Source of the DNA: Zetaproteobacteria bacterium
GTDB taxonomy: Bacteria; Pseudomonadota; Zetaproteobacteria; Mariprofundales; Mariprofundaceae
Reading direction: 5' to 3'
NCBI GenBank assembly: GCA_021545665.1
Contig: JAJRTX010000171.1
Coordinates: 1 to 17,514, forward strand
DNA: 17,514 nt
Part shown: piece by piece, positions 8,618 through 15,305 of the stretch
How the letters are laid out: every line of letters begins with the position of its first letter
How positions within the stretch are numbered: position 1 is the stretch's first letter
Position numbers and translations under genes: made by a program
The notes under the pieces: model-generated
Database searches by the model: none
What the model saw: only the letters and a program-made list of their open reading frames with translations
What the model was told of the DNA's origin: nothing

Positions 8618-8637
8618 GGCTTAGTATAAGCCTTTTT
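8618..8637 (+). terminator. Plus-strand intrinsic terminator-like hairpin with no obvious upstream gene
   Basis: GGCTTA (8618-8623), loop GTA, TAAGCC (8627-8632), then TTTTT (8633-8637): a perfect 6-bp stem with a U-tract reading to the right. The minus-strand flank has no U-tract, so the orientation is plus. No convincing plus-strand protein gene lies between the trpF start and here, so it either ends a small RNA, blocks antisense transcription entering secG, or is chance. A weaker hairpin ACTGG-N7-CCAGT sits just upstream at 8580-8596. Confidence 0.45.
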
Positions 8638-8649
8638 GAATTGTAGAGG

Positions 8650-9024
8650 TTAGTTGGCTGCTGGCAGGCTATCTGCTGGAGCCTTTTCACTCAGCTTAGA
8701 TGGGTCAAAACCGCCTCCGGCTTTCTGTTGCTCACTACTGGCAGGAACGACTGGAGCCGAATTCACCGTTGCACGCTCAACAACTGAACCTGTCTGTTGC
8801 TGTGAAAAGAATGCCAGTGTCAGGCTGGTCACCATGAATGCTGCCGCAAGGCCACCAGTCATCTTGCCCAGGAACGAACCGGAACCACGGCTGCCAAACA
8901 ATGTCTGGGCACCACCACCGCCAAATGAAGCACCCATATCAGCACCCTGGCCGCGCTGAATTAATATTACGCCGATCAGTACCAGAGCTACTATTACATG
9001 TACGATAATCAGAACTGTTGTCAT
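8650..9024 (-). CDS. secG: Preprotein translocase subunit SecG
   Basis: Small inner-membrane subunit of the SecYEG channel that stimulates SecA-driven protein export. It is 124 aa. Two membrane helices are visible, about residues 3-23 (rich in V, I, L) and about 53-75 (LGKMTGGLAAAFMVTSLTLAF). Between them is the conserved cytoplasmic loop IQRGQGADMGASFGGG, ending in QTLFGSRGSGSFLGK, the best family signature. The C-terminal tail after about residue 80 is polar, rich in A, P, S and K, and typical of variable SecG tails. AAGGAAAA precedes the ATG. It lies 14 nt after tpiA, matching the widespread tpiA-secG gene pair. Many relatives have a tRNA-Leu just downstream; here none is detectable. Confidence 0.95.
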   Translation of the reverse strand: MTTVLIIVHVIVALVLIGVILIQRGQGADMGASFGGGGAQTLFGSRGSGSFLGKMTGGLAAAFMVTSLTLAFFSQQQTGSVVERATVNSAPVVPASSEQQKAGGGFDPSKLSEKAPADSLPAAN

Positions 9025-9038
9025 TTTTCCTTATCTCC

Positions 9039-9788
9039 TCAGCTTACCACATTGGCAGCAGCTTTTACAATCTGCATAAACGAATCTGCTTTCAGGCTGG
9101 CTCCACCAACCAGTGCGCCTTCCACGCCCGAACAGGCCATTAAAGCCTCCGCATTAGCAGCATTAACACTGCCGCCATAAAGTACGCGGCAATCATGCCC
9201 CAGGCGACCAAGCTCCTCATGAATGAATGTATGGGTAGCAGTAACCTGCTCCGGTGTAGCCGTCCTGCCTGTGCCAATAGCCCAGACCGGCTCATAGGCT
9301 ATCGTAAGCGGAACTCCGGTATCTACATCGGCAAGAATCGCCAGCTGTGCCTTTAATACTTCATTCGTTGTTCCTGCTTCACGCTCATCCAGATGCTCGC
9401 CTATACACAGAATCGGTTCCAGCCCTGCACTCATTGCCGCTTCAAGTTTCTTGAGAATAAGATCGTTGGTTTCACCCATAATATCCCGTCGCTCGGAATG
9501 ACCTATAATTGTATAATGGCAGCCTGCGTCTCTCAGCATCATAGGCGAAATCGAACCTGTAAAAGCACCTTTCGGCTCGTAATAAACATTCTGTGAGCCC
9601 AGACGCACCCCTTTATTGCTTAACGGCTCGGACAATGAATGCAGCAGGGTGTAGGGTGGCATCAAAGCCATTTCAACATGCTCCGCTGCCGGGTTTTCCT
9701 TCAGCTCAGTCACAAATCCCAGAGCCTCAGCAAGAATTCCATTCATTTTCCAGTTGCCTGCAATCAGACATCTTTTCGGTCCGCTCAT
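9039..9788 (-). CDS. tpiA: Triosephosphate isomerase
   Basis: Interconverts dihydroxyacetone phosphate and glyceraldehyde-3-phosphate in glycolysis and gluconeogenesis. It is 249 aa from the ATG at 9788, which has AGGAGG six bases upstream; an open upstream extension to 9845 lacks such a site and is rejected. Catalytic residues are Lys14 (GNWKMNG), His97 (IIGHSERR) and Glu166 (AYEPVWAIGTG), and LYGGSVNAAN is the phosphate-binding loop. One oddity is GAFTGSIS at about 74-81, where the family usually has GAFTGE: the nearly invariant Glu is Ser. The gene is divergent from ksgA and followed by secG. A weak promoter match is TTGCGT (9845-9840) with TAAACT (9823-9818), 16 nt apart. Confidence 0.96.
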   Translation of the reverse strand: MSGPKRCLIAGNWKMNGILAEALGFVTELKENPAAEHVEMALMPPYTLLHSLSEPLSNKGVRLGSQNVYYEPKGAFTGSISPMMLRDAGCHYTIIGHSERRDIMGETNDLILKKLEAAMSAGLEPILCIGEHLDEREAGTTNEVLKAQLAILADVDTGVPLTIAYEPVWAIGTGRTATPEQVTATHTFIHEELGRLGHDCRVLYGGSVNAANAEALMACSGVEGALVGGASLKADSFMQIVKAAANVVS

Positions 9789-9905
9789 AATAATCCTCCT
9801 ATGAAAACGGGGCGCGAAGTTTAGGAAAATCCAGTGCATACGCAAGGGAAAATGTAAGGCAGTTCACTTTTCGATCTGCCTGCAGGATACTTCCAAACCA
9901 TATAG

Positions 9906-9942
9906 TTGCATTGGGAAACGTGAATAACATCTTATAATGCAA
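9906..9942 (+). promoter_or_regulatory. Candidate ksgA promoter with flanking inverted repeat
   Basis: A perfect -10 TATAAT (9933-9938) is preceded, 16 nt upstream, by TTGGGA (9911-9916; 4 of 6 to TTGACA). The expected start of transcription is near 9945, giving a leader of about 73 nt before the TTG start of ksgA. The 7-bp inverted repeat TTGCATT (9906-9912) / AATGCAA (9936-9942) brackets the promoter and overlaps both hexamers, so a dimeric repressor could sit there. The hexamers are visible; regulation is speculative. Confidence 0.5.
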
Positions 9943-10017
9943 GCTACCATACAACCACCGTTTTACGATAGCATCTCGAAAAAATAGCAGGATGTTGGTT
10001 TTTTTTGAGGTTCCCTA

Positions 10018-10794
10018 TTGAAGCATCAGGCAAAAAAATCATTGGGTCAGCATTTCCTGAAAGATCGACAGGCCGTCCATCGCATGATACATATGCTTCC
10101 GGAAACAGCGAGCGCCATCGAAATCGGACCGGGGCCGGGTGCTTTAACTGAAAGTCTGCTGCTGCGGGTAGCGAAATTAACCGTCATCGAAATGGATGAC
10201 CGATTTGCTGAACACTGGTTAAATATCAGCATATCGAATCCTGTCCTTTCAGTGATTCATGGCGATGTGATGGAAGAACTGGAGTTAGTAGCTGCCAGTT
10301 GTGGTCCGGACTGGATCGTTGGTAATCTACCCTACAATATCAGCGGGCCACTGACAGCAAAACTGGCTGGACTTTCCCTGACAGGCGGTATGGTCTTGAT
10401 GTATCAGCGTGAAGTCGCGGCCCGAATTGCAGCTGATGCGGGCAGTAAAACCTATGGTGGTCTATCGGTACTGGTACGCCATTATTATAATGTAAGGCGT
10501 TTACTGACGCTGCCGCCCGGAGCTTTTGCACCGCCGCCAAAAGTGCATTCAGCGGTTATTATTCTTACCCCGCATGGCAAAAAACCACCTTGTAGTTATA
10601 CCCTGTTGCAGCAAACCGTTCGTCAGGGTTTCACCCACAGGCGCAAAACCATTAATAATAATTTCAAAGGTCGATTCAGTACAGAACAATGGGAATCTAT
10701 CGATATAAATCCCCGGTTTCGCCCTGAACAGCTGGATTATATGGCCTGGACCAGAATCGCACTTGCTCTGGATGGGCAATCAGAAAATTCCTGA
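10018..10794 (+). CDS. rsmA: 16S rRNA (adenine1518-N6/adenine1519-N6)-dimethyltransferase
   Basis: Also called KsgA. It dimethylates two adjacent adenines in the 3' hairpin of 16S rRNA using S-adenosylmethionine, a late 30S maturation step. It is 258 aa, slightly shorter than E. coli KsgA. GQHFLKD at the N-terminus, SAM loop EIGPGPGALT (35-44), acidic ribose-binding Glu58 (VIEMDDRF), HGDV, and the catalytic NLPYNISGPL (103-112) are diagnostic, as is the C-terminal VRQGFTHRRKTINNN. The start is TTG at 10018, seven bases after GAGG; no ATG lies close to the conserved N-terminus. The stop codon lies within a hairpin shared with the convergent grxC. Confidence 0.95.
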   Translation: MKHQAKKSLGQHFLKDRQAVHRMIHMLPETASAIEIGPGPGALTESLLLRVAKLTVIEMDDRFAEHWLNISISNPVLSVIHGDVMEELELVAASCGPDWIVGNLPYNISGPLTAKLAGLSLTGGMVLMYQREVAARIAADAGSKTYGGLSVLVRHYYNVRRLLTLPPGAFAPPPKVHSAVIILTPHGKKPPCSYTLLQQTVRQGFTHRRKTINNNFKGRFSTEQWESIDINPRFRPEQLDYMAWTRIALALDGQSENS

Positions 10795-10811
10795 CCCTGA
10801 GCAGAGTCAGG
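10790..10811. terminator. Shared convergent hairpin carrying both the ksgA and grxC stop codons
   Basis: CCTGAC (10790-10795) pairs perfectly with GTCAGG (10806-10811), with an inner CTG/CAG pairing possible. The TGA of ksgA (10792-10794) sits in one arm and the TGA of grxC (complement of 10807-10809) in the other. On the minus strand it is followed by AATTTT, a modest U-tract suited to end grxC transcripts; on the plus strand no U-run follows. It probably acts as a compact convergent terminator, mainly in the minus direction. Confidence 0.5.
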
Positions 10812-11070
10812 CCACAGCATTCAGCCAGCTATCCAGTTCACCCTTTGCCTCCAGCGCATACAACTCATCACAACCGCCGACATGGCGATTGTTAATGAAA
10901 ATCTGGGGAATTGAGTGTGCACCGATCGTACGCTTCAGCATTTCCGAGTGACGCCCTATATCGTTCTTTACATTATACTCGATAAATTCGAGACCTTTTT
11001 TCTTTAGTAACAACTTGGCCCGAATGCAGTAGGGGCAGAAATCGCCAGAATACATTTCAATCTTTGTCAT
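10807..11070 (-). CDS. grxC: Glutaredoxin 3
   Basis: Small cytoplasmic thiol-disulfide oxidoreductase that uses glutathione to reduce disulfides and glutathionylated proteins. It is 87 aa, the standard length. The dithiol active site is Cys12-Pro-Tyr-Cys15, followed by the cis-proline segment SIPQIFIN and the glutathione-contacting GGCDEL. AGGACG lies six bases upstream of the ATG. It follows comF with only 9 nt between the comF stop and its start, so the two are probably cotranscribed; it converges with ksgA. Confidence 0.95.
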   Translation of the reverse strand: MTKIEMYSGDFCPYCIRAKLLLKKKGLEFIEYNVKNDIGRHSEMLKRTIGAHSIPQIFINNRHVGGCDELYALEAKGELDSWLNAVA

Positions 11071-11079
11071 TTATACGTC

Positions 11080-11823
11080 CTATCGTTTATGTGATGTGCG
11101 GGCTATTGACAGTACCCGCACCTGTTTGTTCAATTTTAGCGCAGCACGGGCTGCATAATGCAGGGTTGTGCCAGTAGTCAAAATATCATCCACAATCCAA
11201 ATAGTGGCATTTTCCTGCAAACTCAGAGCGTGGTCGTTGCATGCTGCAAAAGCCTTACGCAGATTTTCCCGCCGTGCCTTGCCAGTTAATGATGATTGCC
11301 TGGGTTGGTTGCCCACGCGGCGCAGCAGGCACCAATCCCATTCACAACCCACGGCTTCAGCTAACCAACGGCACATGTTTGCCGCATGATGCTGACCGCT
11401 TTTACGCATCCGGGACAGCGGCATGGGAACAGGCAGCAACAGATCATCTGTCATGATATATTCAACCATTCGGGGTACTGCAGCAGTCAGCAGCCAGCGT
11501 ACTCCGGCCTCATGACCATGCAATTTCCAGTTCAGCATAGTTTCACGTACCGGGCCGCTATATTCGTACAAGCTATGCGTTTCATACTGTGCAGGAGGCC
11601 GTTGTAAACAACGCCCGCATGGCCCTGGCACCATATCTTCCGGCAGGATATTACCACAGGTAAGACAAACTGTATGCGGCCAGATATGTATGTTTTCAAG
11701 ACAGTTGGCACAACAGCCGTCACGGGTGGCAAGCGGATGTTGACAAAACAGGCAGACTGGCGGAAAGACCAGTTTTCTGACTTCGTCAACCCGAAGGCCA
11801 ACATTGGTTGACAGCTTACCCAT
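11080..11823 (-). CDS. comF: ComF-family phosphoribosyltransferase-like protein (GntX type)
   Basis: Cytoplasmic protein of the ComF/GntX family, linked to DNA uptake in competent bacteria and dispensable in many others; its reaction is not established here. From ATG 11823 it is 247 aa. The N-terminal double zinc-finger region has CLFC, CCANC, CLTCG and CGRC. The middle has the conserved YSGPVRETMLNWKLHG, LLPVPMP and RRKGxNQ-like RRVGNQPRQSSL motifs. The C-terminal PRPP-binding motif is IWIVDDILTTGTTL (about 208-221). Start choice is uncertain: in-frame ATGs at 11835 and 11844 and a TTG at 11871 are possible, but these extend deeply into bioF, and the family N-terminus is satisfied by 11823. 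It is divergent from bioF with almost no intergenic space. Confidence 0.88.
   Translation of the reverse strand: MGKLSTNVGLRVDEVRKLVFPPVCLFCQHPLATRDGCCANCLENIHIWPHTVCLTCGNILPEDMVPGPCGRCLQRPPAQYETHSLYEYSGPVRETMLNWKLHGHEAGVRWLLTAAVPRMVEYIMTDDLLLPVPMPLSRMRKSGQHHAANMCRWLAEAVGCEWDWCLLRRVGNQPRQSSLTGKARRENLRKAFAACNDHALSLQENATIWIVDDILTTGTTLHYAARAALKLNKQVRVLSIARTSHKR
11783..11814. promoter_or_regulatory. Candidate BirA operator upstream of bioF
   Basis: A perfect 7-bp inverted repeat, GTCAACC (11785-11791) and GGTTGAC (11806-11812), with 14 nt between. Written as 9-mers, TCGTCAACC and GGTTGACAG each match 7 of 9 positions of the E. coli-type BirA half-sites TTGTAAACC / GGTTTACAA, and GTNAACC is the invariant-looking core. 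The spacer is 14 nt compared with 16 in the E. coli bio operator. It lies 28 nt before the chosen bioF ATG, exactly where biotin repression would be expected, and within roughly codons 4-14 of comF. A weak promoter, CTGACT (11777-11782) with AACATT (11800-11805), would be occluded by it. The repeat is visible; the regulator is inferred. Confidence 0.6.
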
Positions 11824-11842
11824 GCCGCCCAGCATGCCGCAC

Positions 11843-12973
11843 ATGTCTGATTCCCGCAATTGGTTCGCCAATATTGCTGAACACAGTATGCGTCACTTTA
11901 GCGCCAGCCAGTGTGATGGCACGTATATTCGTGTGGCAGGGCATCAACTGATTAATTTTTCTTCCAATGATTATCTGGGCCTGAGTTTTCATCCGGATTT
12001 ATGTAAATCAGCCATACGCGTTATTAAAAGTCATGGTCTGGGCAGTGGCGCTTCACGTCTGGTGTCCGGTGATGATCCCATACTGCATGTGCTTGAAGCC
12101 AGGCTTGCCCGCTGGAAAGGTTATGAGAGCTGTCTGATCGTTGGTTCCGGCATGCTGGCCAATATAGGGCTGTTGCAGGCGCTGGCAAATCGCCATACCC
12201 ATATATTTGCCGATAAACTGAACCATGCTTCTCTGGTCGATGGAGCACGCCTGTCCACCGCATTCACCCACCGTTTCGAGCATCTGAATACTAAACAACT
12301 GGATCAGCTGCTTTGTGATCATGCGGCAGAAAAACGGATCATTGTTTCCGATGGTATATTCAGTATGGATGGTGATTGTGCCGATGCAAACAGACTGGCT
12401 CAGCTGGCTGAACAACATAATACCCTGCTGCTGATCGATGATGCACATGGCATCGGAACCGTCGGCAAAGAGGGTCGCGGACTGACAGCCGAATGCGATA
12501 TTGCCGGGCATTCACGACTGGTCGAGGTCGGCACATTTGGTAAGGCCTTCGGCAGCTATGGCGCATTTATTCTCGGGGCTCATGAACTTATCGACGGGCT
12601 GCGTCAGCGTTTGCGCACCATGATTTACTCCACCGCTTTGCCTGTTGCCGTTGTTGCCGCAGCTGATGCAGCATTGACTTTGATAATGTCGGGGACAGTT
12701 GTGCAGTCTTTGCAGGACAGACTGAGTTATTTCCGCCAACAGGTAACGGATTTACCCATGACAGGTTCTGTTACTGCCATCCAGCCCTTGATTCTCGGCA
12801 GTAATGAACGTGCTTTGCAAGCAGCAGCCACGCTGTGCGAAGCCGGTTTTTTTGTACCAGCCATCCGGCCACCAACTGTGCCTTTCGGTACGGCACGTCT
12901 GCGTATCACTATCTCAGCGGCACATACACATGAGCAGATTGATCAACTGGTCAATGCTCTTAAAAAACTATGA
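11843..12973 (+). CDS. bioF: 8-amino-7-oxononanoate synthase
   Basis: PLP enzyme that condenses pimeloyl-ACP with L-alanine to form 8-amino-7-oxononanoate, the first ring-assembly step of biotin synthesis. It is 376 aa. Landmarks are INFSSNDYLGLS, GLGSGASRL, NHAS (His128, cofactor stacking), LIDDAHGIG (Asp200, His202) and the PLP lysine Lys234 in GTFGKAFGSYG. I chose ATG 11843 because the protein then starts MSDSRNWF, comparable in length to E. coli BioF. In-frame ATGs at 11822 and 11834 and a TTG at 11804 are alternatives, and none has a clear ribosome-binding site; the TTG falls inside the candidate BirA operator. Its stop overlaps bioH (ATGA). First gene of bioF-bioH-bioC-bioD. Confidence 0.93.
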   Translation: MSDSRNWFANIAEHSMRHFSASQCDGTYIRVAGHQLINFSSNDYLGLSFHPDLCKSAIRVIKSHGLGSGASRLVSGDDPILHVLEARLARWKGYESCLIVGSGMLANIGLLQALANRHTHIFADKLNHASLVDGARLSTAFTHRFEHLNTKQLDQLLCDHAAEKRIIVSDGIFSMDGDCADANRLAQLAEQHNTLLLIDDAHGIGTVGKEGRGLTAECDIAGHSRLVEVGTFGKAFGSYGAFILGAHELIDGLRQRLRTMIYSTALPVAVVAAADAALTLIMSGTVVQSLQDRLSYFRQQVTDLPMTGSVTAIQPLILGSNERALQAAATLCEAGFFVPAIRPPTVPFGTARLRITISAAHTHEQIDQLVNALKKL

Positions 12974-13698
12974 ATCATCCACTGGTTTTTTTGCATGGCT
13001 GGGGCCAATCCGAACGCATCTGGTTTCAACAGCGCCAGTTTTTTCCTAATGCCATTTTCATTAATCTACCCGGTCATGGTGGAACAGCAGATACTCCTGC
13101 TGAGCAATGGATCCAAATTATTGCTGATCAGCTGCCAGAACAGCCCGCTGTACTGGTCGGATGGTCATTGGGCGGCATACTGGCTATGGAAATCGCCTGT
13201 CACAGACTCAAACGTCTAAAAGCTCTGGTTCTGATTTCGTCTACCCCCAGTTTTCGCATGCGGGACGGCTGGGAGTATGGATGCAGTAAGCATATATTTT
13301 CAGCTTTTGAACAGGCCGCGATCACTCAATCCACCAGGGTGATGAGCCGCTTTTTTGCCTTAACATTACATGGAGACGGGCTGTCTCGCAGCACTTACAA
13401 CAATCTGGCCAGACAGGCGGTGAACAGGCAAACCCCTGTAACAATGGCTGGTATCACTACCGGGCTTGAGCTGCTAAGCACTATCGATTTGAGAGATCAG
13501 CTGCATACACTGTCTCTGCCAACACTGATTGTGCATGGCACGCAGGATGCCATTGTGCCGTTTGCTGCCAGTCGCGCTCTGGCAAAAGCATTGCCAAACA
13601 ATCAACTACAGACATTTGAGACTTGCGGTCACGCACCCTTTCTGACGCAGCCTGAGGCATTCAACACATTTCTGAATAACTGGAGGCAAACACTGTGA
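12970..13698 (+). CDS. bioH: Pimeloyl-ACP methyl ester carboxylesterase
   Basis: Alpha/beta hydrolase that removes the methyl group from pimeloyl-ACP methyl ester, ending the BioC-disguised elongation cycle and releasing pimeloyl-ACP for BioF. It is 242 aa. FLHGWGQS carries the oxyanion region, the nucleophile elbow is GWSLGG with Ser66, and the other triad members are Asp193 (HGTQDAIVP) and His221 (CGHAPF). Lid-region residues such as RMRDGWEYG and FFALTLHGD fit BioH. Placement between bioF and bioC, with 4-nt overlaps on both sides (ATGA at 12970, GTGA at 13695), makes the assignment strong where the fold alone would not. Confidence 0.94.
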   Translation: MNHPLVFLHGWGQSERIWFQQRQFFPNAIFINLPGHGGTADTPAEQWIQIIADQLPEQPAVLVGWSLGGILAMEIACHRLKRLKALVLISSTPSFRMRDGWEYGCSKHIFSAFEQAAITQSTRVMSRFFALTLHGDGLSRSTYNNLARQAVNRQTPVTMAGITTGLELLSTIDLRDQLHTLSLPTLIVHGTQDAIVPFAASRALAKALPNNQLQTFETCGHAPFLTQPEAFNTFLNNWRQTL

Positions 13699-14582
13699 AT
13701 ACATCTCATATTAAAACCCTTCATGTGAAACGTGCCTTTACAAAAGCATCTGACAGCTATGATGCACATGCAGTCCTGCAGCGCGAAATTGCGGACCGCC
13801 TGCTGACACATCTGGATTTTACCAGACTCAAACCTGAACGCATTATGGATCTTGGTTGTGGTACTGGATATTTTACCCGTCTGCTGCGTCACAAGTATAA
13901 AAAAGCCACCATAGTTGCAGCAGATTTATCTGAGGCGATGGTTAAAACAACCCGTCATTCGCATGGTCTTCGCTGTCCCTGGCATGGCCGCCATTTGCAC
14001 GCCACTGCAGATGCCATCAACCTGCCGTTTAAGTCCGGCAGTTTTGATCTGGTTTGTTCAAACCTGACCATGCAGTGGGTAACCAGTCCTGAACAGATGT
14101 TGAAAGAAATGCGTCGTGTGCTAGCCCCCGGCGGCCTGATGCTATTTTCTACCTTCGGGCGGCGCACCTTGTCTGAGTTGAGACAATCACTGGCACATAT
14201 AGAGCCCGAACGGGCCGGGCATGTGCTTCCATTCCCTGATGTAACCTCACTCGGCGATGCGCTAACCAGCCTGTCAGTTGAAATGTCAGTCACTGACACC
14301 GATCTATTCACGCTGACCTATCCGGATACCATCAGCCTGATCCGCGAATTAAAGGGTCTGGGTGCCTCGGCAGCGGCCATTCGCGGGCGCAAGAATGGTC
14401 TCTATGGCCGCGCCCTGATTAAGCAACTTGAACAGGAATATACTGCTTTACATCGCACTGAAGATGGACAGATTTATGCCACCTTTGAAGCACTATATGC
14501 TCAGGCATGGTATAAAAAAGAAGCTATGGAGTTGCCGGAAAATTATATTCCCATCGAACAGGTCAGAAATCGTGGCACGTAG
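13695..14582 (+). CDS. bioC: Malonyl-ACP O-methyltransferase
   Basis: Methylates the free carboxyl of malonyl-ACP (or its CoA thioester) with S-adenosylmethionine so that the fatty acid machinery can extend it to pimeloyl-ACP methyl ester. It is 295 aa. The N-terminus has VKRAFTKASDSYDAHAVLQ, a BioC hallmark; SAM motif I is MDLGCGTGYF (51-60) and motif II region AADLSEAM; FDLVCSNLTMQWV and APGGLMLFSTFG follow. It starts with GTG at 13695 inside the bioH stop (GTGA). It extends about 40 residues beyond E. coli BioC, mostly in the helical C-terminal part (GASAAAIRGRKNGLYGR onward). It overlaps bioD by 11 nt. Confidence 0.94.
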   Translation: MNTSHIKTLHVKRAFTKASDSYDAHAVLQREIADRLLTHLDFTRLKPERIMDLGCGTGYFTRLLRHKYKKATIVAADLSEAMVKTTRHSHGLRCPWHGRHLHATADAINLPFKSGSFDLVCSNLTMQWVTSPEQMLKEMRRVLAPGGLMLFSTFGRRTLSELRQSLAHIEPERAGHVLPFPDVTSLGDALTSLSVEMSVTDTDLFTLTYPDTISLIRELKGLGASAAAIRGRKNGLYGRALIKQLEQEYTALHRTEDGQIYATFEALYAQAWYKKEAMELPENYIPIEQVRNRGT

Positions 14583-15225
14583 TATTTTTATTACAGCAAG
14601 CGATACGGACGCGGGAAAAACCTGGGTCAGTACCGGCCTGATCCACTCTATGTTACAGGTTGGTATTAATGTCAAAGCACTGAAACCCATTGCCTGCGGC
14701 ATAGATGCAGAGGGACAGAATGAAGATATAACTGCACTGCTGAACATTCAGCACTTACAATATGTGGAAGATATCAACCTGTACTGTTTTCAGCATCCAT
14801 CTGCCCCTGCACTTGCTGCTGCTGCCGAGCACAGGTGCATCAATCCAAACCAGCTCATAACATGGTGTAGAGAAAAAGCTGAAGATGCAGACATTTGCCT
14901 GATTGAAGGGGTAGGTGGCCTGATGGTACCCCTGACCGCAAATTATCTGGTCTGTGACTGGATAAAAGATATGCCCGAAGTTGAAGTTTGGCTGGTGGTC
15001 GGCTGCAAGTTGGGTTCCATCAATCATGCCCTGCTGACAATGGATAAACTAAATCAGACGGGTAGGTCTCCTGCCCGTATCATCCTCAATGCAACCAATC
15101 CGGATGACAATTACAGGCTGGAGTCATCCCTGATAGCAATAACTCCCTTCCTTGCCCGGAATTGTCAGGTGCACTTCCTGAAGTATGGCTCTACAATAGA
15201 TTCGGTCGCCAATTTCTGGTCGTAA
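14572..15225 (+). CDS. bioD: ATP-dependent dethiobiotin synthetase
   Basis: Closes the ureido ring of dethiobiotin from 7,8-diaminopelargonate, CO2 and ATP. It is 217 aa from GTG 14572, which begins VARSIFITASDTDAGKT; AGGTCA lies about 9 nt upstream inside bioC. An open extension back to 14428 is spurious because it runs through bioC with no family homology. The phosphate loop ASDTDAGKT has Ala where BioD normally has the first Gly of GTDTxxGKT. The carbamate-site lysine and Walker-like EGVGGLMVPL (IEGVGG) are present, and KALKPIACG matches the conserved KPVxxG segment. It is the last gene of the bio unit; bioA and bioB are not in the window. Confidence 0.92.
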   Translation: MARSIFITASDTDAGKTWVSTGLIHSMLQVGINVKALKPIACGIDAEGQNEDITALLNIQHLQYVEDINLYCFQHPSAPALAAAAEHRCINPNQLITWCREKAEDADICLIEGVGGLMVPLTANYLVCDWIKDMPEVEVWLVVGCKLGSINHALLTMDKLNQTGRSPARIILNATNPDDNYRLESSLIAITPFLARNCQVHFLKYGSTIDSVANFWS

Positions 15226-15279
15226 AGTCCTGATGCCAATACTCAACTAACAAGTCGTATATCCAACATGTGAATAATG

Positions 15280-15299
15280 AAAAAGGATTGAGCCTTTTT
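15280..15299. terminator. Bidirectional A/T-flanked terminator between bioD and the VKOR-DsbA gene
   Basis: AAAAAGG (15280-15286), loop ATTGAG, CCTTTTT (15293-15299): a 7-bp stem whose own A and T runs supply a U-tract in either direction. It lies 54 nt past the bioD stop and 6 nt beyond the stop of the convergent gene, as expected for a shared convergent terminator. The G-C content of the stem is low, so efficiency may be moderate. Confidence 0.55.
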
Positions 15300-15305
15300 G
15301 AATTG

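Noticed and set aside
8493..8690. 65-aa minus-strand open frame between secG and trpF
   Set aside because: Starts inside secG and runs through the terminator hairpins; no homology-like pattern or ribosome-binding site.
9789..9845. Longer tpiA starting at 9845
   Set aside because: The ATG at 9788 has a perfect AGGAGG and begins right before the conserved GNWKMNG region.
14428..14571. Longer bioD with a 48-residue N-terminal extension
   Set aside because: The extension overlaps bioC in another frame and lacks any BioD character; GTG 14572 gives the family N-terminus.
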